The notes under the pieces are model-generated. The model was given only the letters and a program-made list of their open reading frames with translations. It had not been told where the DNA came from and made no database searches. Positions 53,086-64,000 of a stretch of 64,000 nucleotides of DNA are shown here, piece after piece. The DNA comes from Adiantum capillus-veneris. Its lineage: Eukaryota; Streptophyta; Polypodiopsida; Polypodiales; Pteridaceae. The position numbers were made by a program, and so were the translations under genes. Positions within the stretch are counted from its first letter, which is position 1. Each line of letters begins with the position of its first letter. The stretch covers positions 1 to 64,000 of the forward strand of contig JABFUD020000347.1 in assembly GCA_014529385.2 (NCBI GenBank), written 5' to 3'.

Positions 53086-56062
53086 CATGGTTATAATGGA
53101 CAAGTGGTGGATCTAGGAGACACCAACAATGAATTCCACAATACAAACCGTCATTATGATGGCCAAGTGGTAGATCTCTATTGCACCTACGTCCCAATTG
53201 TTAGTCTAAATGACCAAGTGGTGGATCTAGGATCTACCCATCCCACAAACATTGTGTAAACTTACAAGTGTTATGATGACCAAGTGTTGAATGCACCTAG
53301 AATTAAGATATGGTTAGAATGGCCAAGTGGTGGATCTACGAAACACCAACAATTGGATCCACAATTCAAGACTTTGTTATAATGGCCAAGTGGTGGATCT
53401 TTGATGCACGTACTTCCCAATTCTTAGTCTAAATGGCCAAGTGGTGGATCTAGGATCTATTCATCCCACAAAAATTGTGTAAAATTACAATTGTTATGAA
53501 CACCAAGGGTTGAATGCAGCTAACGTTAAGACGTGGCTAGAATGGCCAAGTGGTAAATCTAAGAGACACCAACAATTGGATCTACAATTCAAGCCTTTGT
53601 TATAATGGCCAAGTGGTGGATCTTTGATGCACCTACTTCCCAATTCCTAGTCTAAATGGCCAAGTGGTGGATCAAAGATCTACCCATCCCACAAAAATTG
53701 TGTAAAATTACAAGTGTTATGATGGCCAAGTTTTGAATGCACCTAAACTTAAGATATGGTTAAAATGGGCAAGTGGTGCATCTAGGAGACACCAACAATT
53801 GGATCCACAATTAAAGCCTTTGTTATAATGGCCAAGTGGTGGATCTTGGATGCACCGACTTTCCAATTCTTAGTCTAAAGGGCCAAGTGATGGATCTAGG
53901 ATCTACTCATCCCACAAACATTGTGTAAAATTACAAGTGTTATGAAAACAAAGGGTTGAATGTAGCTAACTTTAAGACATGGTTAGAACGGACAAGTCGT
54001 GGATCTAGGAGACACCAACAATTGGATATACAATTCAAGCCTTTGTTATAATGGTCAAGTGGTGGATCTTTGATGCACCAACTTCCCAATTCTTAGTCTA
54101 AATGGCCAAGTGGTGGATCTAGGATCTACCCATCCCACAAAAATTGTGTAAAATTACAAGTGTTATGATGGCCAAGTGTTGAATGCAGCTAACTTTAAGA
54201 CATGGTTAGAATGGTCAAGTGGTACTGGAGTTAAGAGACCACAACAGTTAGATCCACAATTCAAGCCTTCATTATAATGGCCAAGCCGTGCATCTTGATG
54301 CATCTACTACCCAAATCTTAGTCTAAATGGCCAAGTGTTACGATGGCCAAGTGTTAAGTACACCTAGCTTCTAGACATGGTTAGAATGGCCAAAGTAGTG
54401 AATCTAGGAGACACCAACAATTGGATCCACAATTCAAGTCATTGTTATAATAGCGAAACGGTGGATCTTTGATGCACCTACTTCCCAATTCTTAGTCTAA
54501 ATGGCCAAGTGGTGGATCTAGGATCTACTCATCCCAGAAACATTGTGTAAAATTACAAGGGTTATAAAGATCAAGGGTTGAATGCATCTAACTTTAAAAC
54601 ATCGTTAGAATGGGCAATTGGTGGATCTAAAAGACACCAATAATTCTATCCAAAATTCAAGTCTTTGTTATAATGGCCAAGTGGTGGATCTTTGATGCAC
54701 CTACTTCCCAATTCTTAGTCTAAATGGTCAAGTGGTGGATCTAGGATCTACTCATCCTACAAACATTGTGTAAAATTACAAGTGTTATGTTGTCCAAGTG
54801 TTGAATGCACCTAACTTTAAGACATGGTTAGAATGGGCAAGTGGTGGATCTAGGAGACACCAACAATTGGACGCACAATTCAAGCCTTCATTATAATGGC
54901 CAAGTGGTGGATCTTTGATGCACCTACTTTCCAATTCTTAGTCAAAATGGCTAAGTGGTGGATCTAGGATCTACTCATCCCACAAACATTGTGTAAAAAT
55001 ACAAGTTATGATGCTGCACCTAACTTTAAGACATGGTTAGAATGGCCAAGTGGTGGATCTAAGAGACACTAACAATTGGATCGACAATTCAATCTGTCGT
55101 TATAATAGACAAGTGGTGGATCTAGGACACACCAAAAATTGGATCCACTATTCAAGCCTTCGTTATAATAGCCAAGTGGTTGATCTTTTATGCACCTACT
55201 TTCCAATTCTATGATGACCAAGTGTTGAATGCACCTAACTTTAAGACATGGTGAGAATGGGCAAGTGGTAGATCTAGGAGACACCAACAATTGGATCCAC
55301 AATTCAAACCTTCTTTATAATGGCCAAGTGGTGGATGTTTGATGCACCTACCTCCCAATTCTTAGTCTAAATGGCTAAGTGGTGGATCTAGGATCTACTC
55401 ATCCCACAAACATTGTGTAGAATTACACGTGTTATGATGGCCAAGTGTGAAATGCACCTAACTTTAAACATCGTTAGAATGGCCAAGTGGTGGATCTAGG
55501 ACACACTACCAATTCAAGCCTTTGTTATAATGGCCAAGTGGTGGATCTTTGATGCACCTACTTGTTAATTCTTAGTCTAGATGGCCCAACGGTGGATCTA
55601 GGATCTACTTATACCACAAACATTGTGTAAAATTAGAAGTGTTATGATGGCCAAGTGGTGAATGCACCTAACTTTAAGATATGGTTAGGATGGTCAAGTG
55701 GTGGATCTAGGAGACACCAACAATTGGATCCACAATAGAAGCCCTTATTATAATGGCCAAGTGGTCGATCTTGGATGCACCTACTTTCCAATTCTTAGTC
55801 TAAATGTCCACGTGGTGGATCTAAGATCTACTCATCCCACAAATATTTGTGGGATCTACTCATCCCACAAATATTGTGTAATATTACAAGTGTTATGAAG
55901 ACCAAGGATTGAATGCAGCTATCTTTAAGACATGGTTAGAATGGCCAAGTGGTGGATCGAGGAGACACCAACAATTGGATCTACAATTCAAGCCTTTGTT
56001 ATAATGTCCAAGTTGTGGATCTTTCATGCACATATTTACCAATTCTTAGTCTAAATGGCCAA
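53086..56062. repeat. Satellite array, right part (~222-bp monomer)
   Basis: About 13-14 monomers are seen. The phrase TAAGACATGGTTAGAATGG or a close variant starts near 53081, 53304, 53527, 53751, 53973, 54196, 54595, 54817, 55240 and onward, mostly 220-224 bp apart. Each monomer contains three or four copies of a shorter unit with ATGGCCAAGTGGTGGATCT. Some monomers are shortened (near 54370, 55027 and 55466). It ends where E4 begins at 56063. With the left part, about 3.6 kb of array was present before E2 arrived. Confidence 0.93.
55836..55853. repeat. 18-bp perfect palindrome in the array
   Basis: CCCACAAATATTTGTGGG arose where a 26-bp segment (GATCTACTCATCCC and following bases) is locally duplicated in one monomer. 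Other monomers have CCCACAAACATTGTG. Confidence 0.85.
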
Positions 56063-56556
56063 TGTAAGGTTTCCAGTTTCTGAAACCTTAAAGATTGTAT
56101 AAAGCTTAATTCAATTGATATGATTATTGAAAAAGCAATGTAGAATTGTCTGACAATGGAAAATATTGGTATTTTTGAAATCTTAAGAACAGCAAACCCC
56201 GGGCTAGAAATTCTCAGAATCAGATTCCGATAAAATCTGGAAAAGTTACGCGCCCTGAAAAGTTACACTAGGAATTTAGTTAGTTAAGTAAAATTGGATG
56301 GTTTCAATAATTATTATTAACAAAGACTTTCTTATCCTAAGATTCTAGAAATTATTGATATTCTCAATTTTCATCATTAAAAGCCAGTGAAAATAGTCAA
56401 AATCAATTTTGGAAGCTGAGGGGGCAGTGTAGAGCTATGATGAGCCTGCCAGGGACTCAAATAGCAGCAAGGGGCGCCATCTTCAGCCTGGGGACTGCTT
56501 GAACTACAAGCAACTGCCTTTTACAGCCTGTGAGAGCTTGTGAGTGCCAGAAAACC

Positions 56557-56565
56557 TATATATAG
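56557..56565 (+). promoter_or_regulatory. TATA box of E4 LTR
   Basis: TATATATAG corresponds to TATAAATAG at 62914-62922 in the 3' LTR, in an otherwise conserved context (GTGCCA...ACCTATA). Confidence 0.65.
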
Positions 56566-56682
56566 GATCCCTTGCTGCACAATTGGAGGGACTCGGAGCC
56601 TTGACAAACTCTCTCTCATCTAGAGAGACCGCTACGCAGAAATCACTAGAGATTAAGCCCTAGTTGATTAACTTAAAAGAAT

Positions 56683-57830
56683 TACTCTGTTTTTAGGACA
56701 AATTAAAAGGAGGAAATTAGTAAATTGATTCAAATTGCTTTGAGTTATTTATCAGAGGTTAACTATATGTTAGGGAACTCGTGATAATTATGTCAAGCTC
56801 AGATTGTTAATTTACCTAATTACTTTAGCAAAATTACTCTATTTTTAGGATAAATCAAATAGGGAAAATTAGCAAATGGATTCAAATTGGTTTGAGTTGT
56901 TTATTAGAGGATAATTACATGTTAGGAAACTTGTGAAAATTATATGAGACTCAGATAATTTATTTATCTAATTAATTTAGCAGAAATACTATGTTTTTAG
57001 GACAAATTAAATAGGGAAAATTAGTAAATTGATTCGAATTGCTTTGAGTTATTTTTAAGGACAAATTAAAAGAGGAAAATTAGTAAATTGATTCAAAATA
57101 TTTTGAGTTATTTATCATAGGTTAATTACATATTAGAAAACCCGTGATACTTATATTAAGCTCAGATAAATAATTTACCTAATTATTTTAGCAGAATTAC
57201 TCTATTTTTAGGACAAATTAAAAGGGAAAATTAGCAAATTTATTCAAAATGCTTTGAGTTTTTTATTAGAGGTTAATTACATGTTAGGAAACCCATGATA
57301 ATTATGTTAATATCAAATAAAAAAATTACTTAATTAATTTAGAATAAGTACTCTATTTTTAGGACAAATTAAAAGGGAGAAATTAGTAAATTGATTCAAA
57401 ATGCTTTGAGTTATTTTTCAGAGGTTAATTACATGCTAGAAAAAATGTGATAATTATGTGACTCTCAGATAGTTAATTTACCTAATTACTTTAGCAGGAT
57501 TACTCTAGTTTTTGGACAAATTAAAAGGGAGAAATTACCAAACTGATTCAAAATGCTTTGAGTTATTTATCAGAGGTTAATTACATGTTACAAAATCCTG
57601 ATAATTATGTTAAGATAAAATAATTAATTTACCTAATTACTTTAGCATAATTACTCTATTTTTAGGACAAATTAAAAGGGGAAAATTAGCAAATTGATTC
57701 AAAATCCTTTGAGTTATTTATCAGAGGCTAATCACACCTTAGGGAACCCTTGATGATTATGTTATCCTTAGATAATTAGTTTACCTAATTATCTCATAAA
57801 AATTACATTATTTTAAGAGAAAAATAAAAG
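56683..57830. repeat. ~152-bp tandem repeats in E4 5' LTR
   Basis: About seven units start with a variant of ATTACTCTATTTTTAGGAC near 56683, 56833, 56985, 57194, 57346, 57500 and 57650. Each contains CTTTGAGTTATTTATCAGAGG. One unit near 57055 is truncated. A further decayed copy may reach 57900. From there to 58470 the LTR is AT-rich with nothing recognised. Confidence 0.92.
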
Positions 57831-58474
57831 GGAAAAAATAGTAAATTAATCCAAACCTTTGATATAATTATTAGGTAGAACACACCTTGAGAAATCCGCG
57901 ATAAATACCCCAACCTCTGATAAATAGTTTAAATATTTATCTTCAATAAAAGTAGCTGATTTTGTGTATAAAATAGAGAAAAAAAATTAGTAAATAAATT
58001 TATCTAATCACCAAATAAATACCTGATGTTCAAAATCACTATTGAAGGTTGGGAAACTTACCTTAGCATAAATGTTTAGTATAACAAATTACTATCAAAA
58101 TGTTTTTACCTAAATTAGACCATAAGTATAAGAGGAAAAGGTTATAAATTAAATTTATGAAAATTCTTAAAGATAGAACATATTCAATTGCAATTTAGCT
58201 TGAGTAATCCATTAGCCAATAAAAATTTATAATTTACTAAGGCTAAAATGAAATATAGATTAAGGATAAACCTAGTTAAAGGGCTCTCCAAATTAAATGG
58301 TAATTATGAGAAATTACTTATAGCATAAAGAAGTTACAGGAGGAATATCTCATCAAATTAACGATCAAGGATACCTACTTACTCCAAAAATCCTTATTTT
58401 TGGGTAAAAAAGAAAAAAAGAAGATTATTCAATTAAACTTCTCATCGATTAAGTCTTTTTATAAGGTTTCCGAC

Positions 58475-58639
58475 ATGGCTCCAAAGAGAACTAGAGGAAA
58501 TCCTCTTACTGAGGAAGAGGATATTAGCATCAAAAGAAATAAAGCCACTAATGACCATGAGGCTGGGCCTAGCCATAGGCCAACGGAGGAAAATTTGCAG
58601 GCTCCAGCCCAGCAGCAGCAGGTGGCCAAGCAGTCACAG
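58475..58639 (+). CDS. Candidate gag N-terminal exon encoded in E4 LTR
   Basis: ATG at 58475 opens 55 codons (MAPKRTRGNPLTEEEDISIK start, basic and then Gln-rich) that end at CACAG|GTGGAT, a possible 5' splice site. A possible 3' splice site CAACCTCAG at 60624 opens the gag frame in the same phase. No ATG is available for gag between its upstream stop (60601) and 60757, well inside the capsid region. This would make gag a spliced product with its first exon in U5. Confidence 0.4.
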
Positions 58640-59769
58640 GTGGATTTCTATTTTGTTCAATTAAATCTTTTAAAGTTAATTTTTAAGTTAGCATTGCATA
58701 CGTAAGGAGTGAGTAAGAATTAGGAAAGAAATAATTGACCAAAAACGGAGGGTAACTTCCAATGTGCATTGTTTATAATGTAGGAAAGGATTGTTTGGGT
58801 TAAAATTGGTTAAATTAGGAAAGATATGATTGATCATCCTTAAGACAGCTTGGTCTCCGACTCCTTGCTATATTTTGATGATAATGATTGGCTTTCTAGC
58901 CACGGATAAGTCGGTTACCCCCATGAATGATGAGTTTTTACTCCGTGTCATGTCTTGATGTTTCTACATAAGTTAAGATACCGTTTTCTATCCTAGGGGA
59001 GCCGCCCGGTTGTATGGGCAACTGGTTTGAAGTATGGGCACCCGGAACCTTGGGTGGGGGTTTATCCACTCCGGATTGTGAATAAGGAATGGGTGCCGTT
59101 TTTTTTTCACCCTTAGGTGGTCTTGAGACAAGAAGAAGAGTAGTGGTCATGGTTATTATAGATAATGTTTTCATTGACAGTACCCTGTCTTAAGTTTAAA
59201 GATGTCTGTTTGCTAAAAGAATGTTTTCAATACTTTTTTCAAGGGCTATTTTAATAAAATCCAGTTATGAAGGATAAAAGGAATCATTATTTTAACTGTG
59301 ATAAGAACGTGGTAGTAATTAAATAACAAAAGAATCACGTGTGAGTGCTGGGTGGTAAGTGGGGATTGACTAAGGTTGTCAATCATGGACGGGTGGACCT
59401 GATTAGTCAGGTAACTATCTATCCCTGCGCACTAAAACATTTAGAAAACTTCTTCACTTGGAAGAGGAATCTACCAGTGGCTGTGCCCTCACATATGTTA
59501 GGGGGAGAAGAGCGTTGGTTGAGGATACCTTAGCCAAAATTATGGAAGTTATAGGGCCAAAATAGTTTTTTTACTTTAATACGTTGTCCCGTTTCTGCTG
59601 CGAGACAGGACTAGGTCTTCTTATAAGGCTATAGACCCAAACCATTGTCAATGGTAAAGGTCTATTCCTTGGATTTTTCTTGTTTAGAGACTCTGATTTT
59701 TATCAGACCTAGAGACTTGTCAAGGATCCCATCCCGATCTTGGTATAGGCGGGTTGGGGACCTCACAAG

Positions 59770-59781
59770 TGGTATCAGAGT
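59770..59781 (+). other. Primer binding site of E4 (tRNA-iMet)
   Basis: TGGTATCAGAGT starts two bases after the LTR. It matches the complement of the plant initiator tRNA-Met 3' end (TGGTATCAGAGC), except for the last base. Confidence 0.92.
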
Positions 59782-59844
59782 CTGTGTTGATTAAAGTCTT
59801 GGACCTAGGGAAAGTTTAAGGCGTTAGGTTGAAATACGTGATCT

Positions 59845-60213
59845 TTGACAAATACAATTAAAGACGTATTTAATGAAGAGAGGGAGTGGAAGGAAGAGAG
59901 AGAGTTATCCCCATCTTTGCAAGAAAATTTCCATCAGGCCTACTTCAAATTCATGGATTTCAACATTAGGTTTATGAGGTCTTGCCTATCCCGAGACTAT
60001 TCAATGCAAAAAAGCGTGATGAAATGGCTGGATAATAGATTTTCTCCTTCCACTTGGAGAATCAAGTGGTCAAGATCTGGTGGAATTTTCTACATTGATG
60101 CGGGAGAATTAGAAGGTTTAGAACTAAATTTGAAGAAGCTCAAATGGGCCGAAGATCTTCAAGTGATTGAAGTATTTTTGCGTTGGGACGGAGAATTCAG
60201 AAAAACCTTGTAA
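59845..60213 (+). CDS. Unassigned ORF between PBS and gag in E4
   Basis: This is a 122-codon frame beginning MTNTIKDVFNEEREWKEE. It has a helical charged N-terminus and a Trp-rich middle (MKWLDNRFSPSTWRIKW), followed by GGIFYIDAGELEGLEL. I do not recognise it. The composition looks protein-like, and the position just after the PBS is where some Tat-type elements carry an extra ORF1. If the splice model for gag is right, it lies in the intron. Confidence 0.45.
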   Translation: MTNTIKDVFNEEREWKEERELSPSLQENFHQAYFKFMDFNIRFMRSCLSRDYSMQKSVMKWLDNRFSPSTWRIKWSRSGGIFYIDAGELEGLELNLKKLKWAEDLQVIEVFLRWDGEFRKTL

Positions 60214-60428
60214 TAGATGATATCCAAGTATCACAAAATCAGTGGGTGTTTGATCAAGTGTCTAAAGTAACCTACTACTAGGTAGAATTAGGCCCATAGG
60301 AGTAGGCGCTAGTTTTAGTGGACCAAAAGATGTTGTATATTTTCATCCTATATCTGATCCACCCAAAGTCCTCAAGATTTTAGTATAGGACTATCGTCAT
60401 CTTTGTACATAGTAGGATCTTCATGAAT

Positions 60429-60478
60429 TGTATTAACTTATGTACATACTATGTGTATTAACTTATGTACATACTATG
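60429..60478. repeat. 25-bp tandem duplication in E4
   Basis: A 25-bp unit beginning TGTATTAACTTATGTACATA occurs twice in a row in the non-coding stretch before gag (60214-60600), which shows nothing else. Confidence 0.9.
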
Positions 60479-60603
60479 GTTCTCATGGGTATGCTATAAG
60501 TAGTTTTGTTTATGGTTTGGCAATTGTCTTCATCCTATGTGCAAAAGTCTTGAGTAGGAGATAAGTCAAAATTTTAAGAAAGAAAGAAGTCATCTGGTAC
60601 TAA

Positions 60604-61490
60604 ATTCCACAAATTCAACCTCAGGGAAATACTCGCGTAAATAGCCTTTACACTGTTAGTCAAGAGAAAAAATTACTACTAAAGCAAGTTCAACTCCCTA
60701 CTTTCAAAGGAGAGGGACCCAATTTAGAACGAGATGCCGAAGCATGGTTAGATGCTATGGATGACTATTTCAAAGCTGCAGGAACTGCTCTAGAAAACCA
60801 AACAATGTTGGGTATGTTCCGTCTCAGTGGAGATGCCAAGATTTGGTGGAAGCAACACTGTAGAGATAATCCCACGAGTAGTCCATCTTGGGAGAAAATG
60901 AAGCAGGCAATCAAAGAACGTTCTCTCCTCCTTCACATTAGGCTGTCAGATGAAGAGTTTTGGTCTACGCCAGCTAGGACTTTCATTAGAGGAGTACTAC
61001 ACCAAGTTTGTGTCTTTATGATGCCATGCTCCCCAGATGAACATGGAGCAACAAATTGTCCGCTTCTGTCAAGGCCTCAACAAACCCCTGAGTACACGTC
61101 TTGAAGCCATGAGGCCTACATCAATACAGGATGCCCTTCTCAAGGCTAAGTCTCTTGCAACCGAAGGAACCAACTCCATAAGGAACAATAATGGATTTAA
61201 TAACTTTAGGGGAAGAGCCAGGGGAACTTTCAACCAAGGATACCAACAACGTGGACTAGCTGCAGTAGTAAACCTGTAGACGACCTTCCCAAAGTGTTAG
61301 GTGTTATGGATGCAATCAAATGGGGCACTATAGAAATAACTTTCCTGAAGAGAAAAACCCTCGAACTACTGCTAGAGCCATTCCTCAAAATCAAGGAGAT
61401 AGTGTATGAGGAGGTAGAAATGGAGGATGAGGTAGAGGAAGAGCAAGAGGAGCCAAATCTTATGCAATCATAGGAGAACCAACCTTATGT
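60604..61490 (+). pseudogene. gag: E4 gag (broken)
   Basis: This is the particle protein. The frame opens after a stop at 60601. It reads LPTFKGEG and AWLDAMDDYFKAAG, then FRLSGDAKIWWKQH, the classical gag capsid core. A frameshift near 60940 leads to QQIVRFCQGLNKPL and IQDALLKAKSLA. The zinc knuckle at 61302-61346 reads CYGCNQMGHYRNNF, so the last Cys is Phe. An RG-rich tail (RGRARG) runs to about 61490. No pol sequence follows. Confidence 0.82.
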
Positions 61491-62434
61491 GAATAAGAAA
61501 GATAAAAGAGCCACTCGCTTGGCAATAGTTAGAAATCTTAGAGCTTTGTAAACCACTATAAATCAATAATGTAAAAAACTTGAGTTACTTATATATTGTA
61601 ATGGTATACATGATTTTCTTCTCCAAAATTACTTAATGAATCTAAAGTTAAGTTAGTATTCAATCAAGAAATTAAGGGTAGATCTAGAAAATGATAAAGA
61701 GGTTCTCGTTAGGAAGGAAAATTTCAAATCTTAGAAATGAGGTAGTTATCAAGAAACCAACTCACATTCTTGTGCACACAATAACCTCCCTCTCTGGAGA
61801 GATTATTACCAGATTGAGTTTGAGTCTCCACAGATGGCGGCCAAAGTGGTTTCAAAGAGGCCGCTCGGCATTAGGGAAAGTATTAAGGTACGAGACTAAT
61901 AAAAAGCCGAAAAGAACTCTTGGTATGATACTTCTTAAAACCCTTTTACATATTGTTGGTCAACTAGGTTAGAGCACAGAGGGGGTACCTCTGGTGCAAT
62001 AGTGGAAGCTTGTGCCAGATGCAGATTGAGAATGGCAAGAACACACCGAGAGCGTTCAGATTGGCAAAGCTGAAATACATGATACTTGTCGAACGCTGAT
62101 TGCTCTGAATGGTCAGTTAGACCGAGCGTGTTCATGTTGACAAGATGGATATATGGATATTTTATGGAATTGATTTAACCTGGTTTTTTAGATGATACAA
62201 ATGGTTTGTAAAAGTTTTTAACCTGGGCTCAACAATGAGAGTTTCTTGAGGAAAAATTGACTAGCAAGTAACTCCAACCAGCAACTAGAAAGAACTCTTA
62301 AAGTAATTAGTAACATTTGGTAAAGTGGAAAGGTTATCCCTTCGAAGATGCCACTTGGAGAATGAATTTCTCTTCTCAAAGATTTTCCCAATTTCCGTTG
62401 AGATGAGGGCATCTCAAATTCAAGTTAGGGTGAT
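61491..62434 (+). other. E4 3' non-coding region and degraded PPT
   Basis: No pol domain is seen. The end reads GATGAGGGCATCTCAAATTC and then AAGTTAGGGTGAT directly before the LTR. This resembles the closing GAGGGCATCT and purine tract of chromovirus elements, with a decayed PPT. Confidence 0.55.
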
Positions 62435-64000
62435 TGTAAGGTTTTCAGTTTTTGAAACCTTAAAGATTGTATAAAGCTTAAAACTCATATGAAAAAGCAA
62501 TGTAGAATTGTTCGACAGCGGCAAATATTGGTATTTTTAAAATCTTAAGCACAGCAAACTCGGGCTAGAAATTTTCAGAATAATATTTTGATAAAATCTG
62601 GAAAAGTTATGGGCCCTGAAAAGTTACACTACGAATTCGATTAGTTAAGTAAAATTGGATGGTTTTAGTAATTATTATTAACAAAGACTTTCTTATCCTA
62701 AGATTCTAGAATTTATTGATATTTTTAATTTTCATCATTAAAAGTTAGTGAAAATAGTCAAAATCAATGGAAGCTGAGGGGGCAATGTGGAGCTATGATG
62801 AACCTGCCAAGGACTCAAATAGCAGCAAGGGGCGCCATCTTCAGCCTGGGACTGCTTGAACTGCAAGCAACTGCCTTTTACAACCTGTGAGAGCTTGTGA
62901 GTGCCAAAAAACCTATAAATAGGACCCCTTGGCACATGCACAATGGGGGACTTGAGACACCTTACTCTCTCTCATCTAGAAAAACCGCTACGTAGAAATC
63001 ACTAGAGATTGAGCTCTAGTTGATTAACTTAAACAAATTACTCTATTTTTAGGACAAATTAAAAGGGGAAAATTAGTAAATTGATTCAAATTGCTTTGAG
63101 TTATTTATTAGAGGTTAATTATATGTTAGGAAATCCGTGATAATTATGTCAAGCTCAAAAAATTAGTTTACCTAATTACTTTAGCAAAATTACTCTATTT
63201 TTAGGATAAATTAAATCGGGGAAATTAGCAAATGGATTTAGATTGATTTGATCTATTTATCAAAGGTTAATTACATGTTAGGGAACCTATGATACTTATG
63301 TCAATCTCAGATAATTAATTTACCTCATTACTTTAGCAAAAATACTTTGTTTTTAGACAAATTAAGAAGAGAAATTAGAAAATTGAGTCGAATTGCTTTG
63401 AGTTACTTATCAGAGATGAACTATATGTTAGGGAACCTGTGATAATTATGTCAAGCTCATATAGTTAGTTTACATAAATACTTTAGCAAATTTACTCTAT
63501 TTTTAAGATAAATTAAAAAGGGAAAATTAGTAAATTGATTTAAAATGCTTTGAGTTATTTATGAAATGTTAATTACATGTTAGGCAATCCGTGAGATTAT
63601 GTTAACCTCAAATAATTAATTTATCTAATTACTTTAGCAGGATTACTTTGTTTTTAGGACAAATCAAAAGGGGAAAATTAGTAAATTGATTCAAAATACT
63701 TTGAGTTATTTTTCAGAGGTTAATTACGTGGTAGAAAACCTTTGATAATTATGTTAACCTCATATAATTAATTTACCTAATTACTTTAACAGAATTACTC
63801 TGTTTTTAGGACCAATTAGCAAATTGATTAAAAATTCTTTGAGTTATTTATTAGAGGTTAATTACATGTTAAGAAACCCGTGTTAATTATATTAAGCTTA
63901 GATAATTAATTTACCTAATTACGTTAGCATAATTACTCTGTTTTTAGGACAATTTAAAAGAGAGAAACTAGCAAATTGATTCAAAATGCTTTGAGTTATT
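62435..64000 (+). repeat. 3' LTR of E4 (cut by window edge)
   Basis: It begins TGTAAGGTTTTCAG and is colinear with 56063 onward, including the TATA box and the start of the 152-bp repeats. Confidence 0.92.
63035..64000. repeat. ~152-bp tandem repeats in E4 3' LTR
   Basis: At least six units start near 63036, 63188, 63337, 63487, 63640, 63793 and 63930 and are homologous to those in the 5' LTR. The block runs off the window. Confidence 0.9.

Larger units (their letters stand above)
56063..59767 (+). repeat. 5' LTR of E4
   Basis: This LTR of about 3,705 bp runs from TGTAAGGTTTCC to CCTCACA, just before the PBS. Its start matches 62435 onward with roughly 90% identity by eye. It contains a TATA box, a block of 152-bp repeats and a short coding-like frame. 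Confidence 0.88.
56063..64000 (+). mobile_element. E4: gag-only LTR retrotransposon (TR-GAG type) with very long LTRs
   Basis: The 5' LTR (3.7 kb), tRNA-iMet PBS, a broken gag gene and the first 1.57 kb of the 3' LTR are visible, and the window ends inside the 3' LTR. No protease, RT or integrase is seen in the 2.66 kb interior, so it must rely on another element for mobility. The iMet primer site and gag type suggest a chromovirus-like relative. The left flank ends in satellite sequence (CTAAATGGCCAA), so it also inserted into, or bounds, the array. Confidence 0.85.

Noticed and set aside
23316-56062. CRISPR-like array from regularly spaced repeats
   Set aside because: The repeats are head-to-tail diverged monomers of about 222 bp with no unique spacers, in eukaryotic sequence.
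59770-59781. tRNA gene at the E4 TGGTATCAGAG site
   Set aside because: Only the 12-base primer complement is present, with no cloverleaf or A/B boxes.

Overview
This window is repeat-dense, intron-rich, AT-leaning plant nuclear DNA and contains no recognisable host gene. Almost all of it is explained by five LTR retrotransposons, some nested, plus one satellite array. Evidence for a plant is the tRNA-Asp and tRNA-iMet primer binding sites, pol proteins of the Ty3/gypsy OTA (Tat/Athila) type, and the very large, decayed elements. Element sizes (one reconstructs to about 18.5 kb, another exceeds 20.7 kb) suggest a large-genome lineage such as a gymnosperm or fern, but I cannot name the species.

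Layout. E0 (1-1388, minus) shows only a 5' LTR, a PBS and some leader before the left edge. E1 (1389-22153, plus) is a giant OTA-type element whose 5' LTR is not visible. Its order is leader, gag, protease, RT, RNase H, a duplicated zinc-binding domain, integrase, a second protease-like domain, a predicted intron, ORF3, a repeat protein with a zinc knuckle, PPT and 3' LTR. An unassigned 1.2 kb follows (22154-23315). A satellite array of ~222-bp monomers occupies 23316-23931 and resumes at 53086-56062. It is split by E2 (23932-53080, plus), which has both LTRs, a PBS, a PPT and a target-site duplication. E2 is a relative of E1 with the same gene order, including the second protease-like domain and ORF3. 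E2 is itself interrupted inside its RT/RNase H gene by E3 (32542-43156, minus). E3 is a 10.6 kb element of another OTA family, flanked by the 5-bp duplication GTCAT, and also has a large ORF3. E4 (56063 to the right edge, plus) has 3.7 kb LTRs, a tRNA-iMet PBS and only a gag gene (TR-GAG type).

How the parts work together. E1 and E2 share an unusual design. Two non-coding blocks, one before gag and one between pol and ORF3, are each bounded by good splice signals. Each block carries several copies of a palindrome built on ATCGCGAT: 9-bp arms GTAAATAAT/ATTATTTAC around CGCG in E1, and GATCGCGATCGGTGTACC in E2. ORF3 begins within a few bases of the predicted 3' splice site. This looks like a two-transcript element in which a downstream spliced mRNA makes a coiled-coil ORF3 protein, with a family-specific palindrome spread through both introns. 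A second retropepsin-like domain after integrase, a second copy of the PPT inside each element, and a tandem copy of the integrase zinc domain add to the novelty. All coding regions are broken to some degree. My readings of function are inferences from motifs seen by eye.
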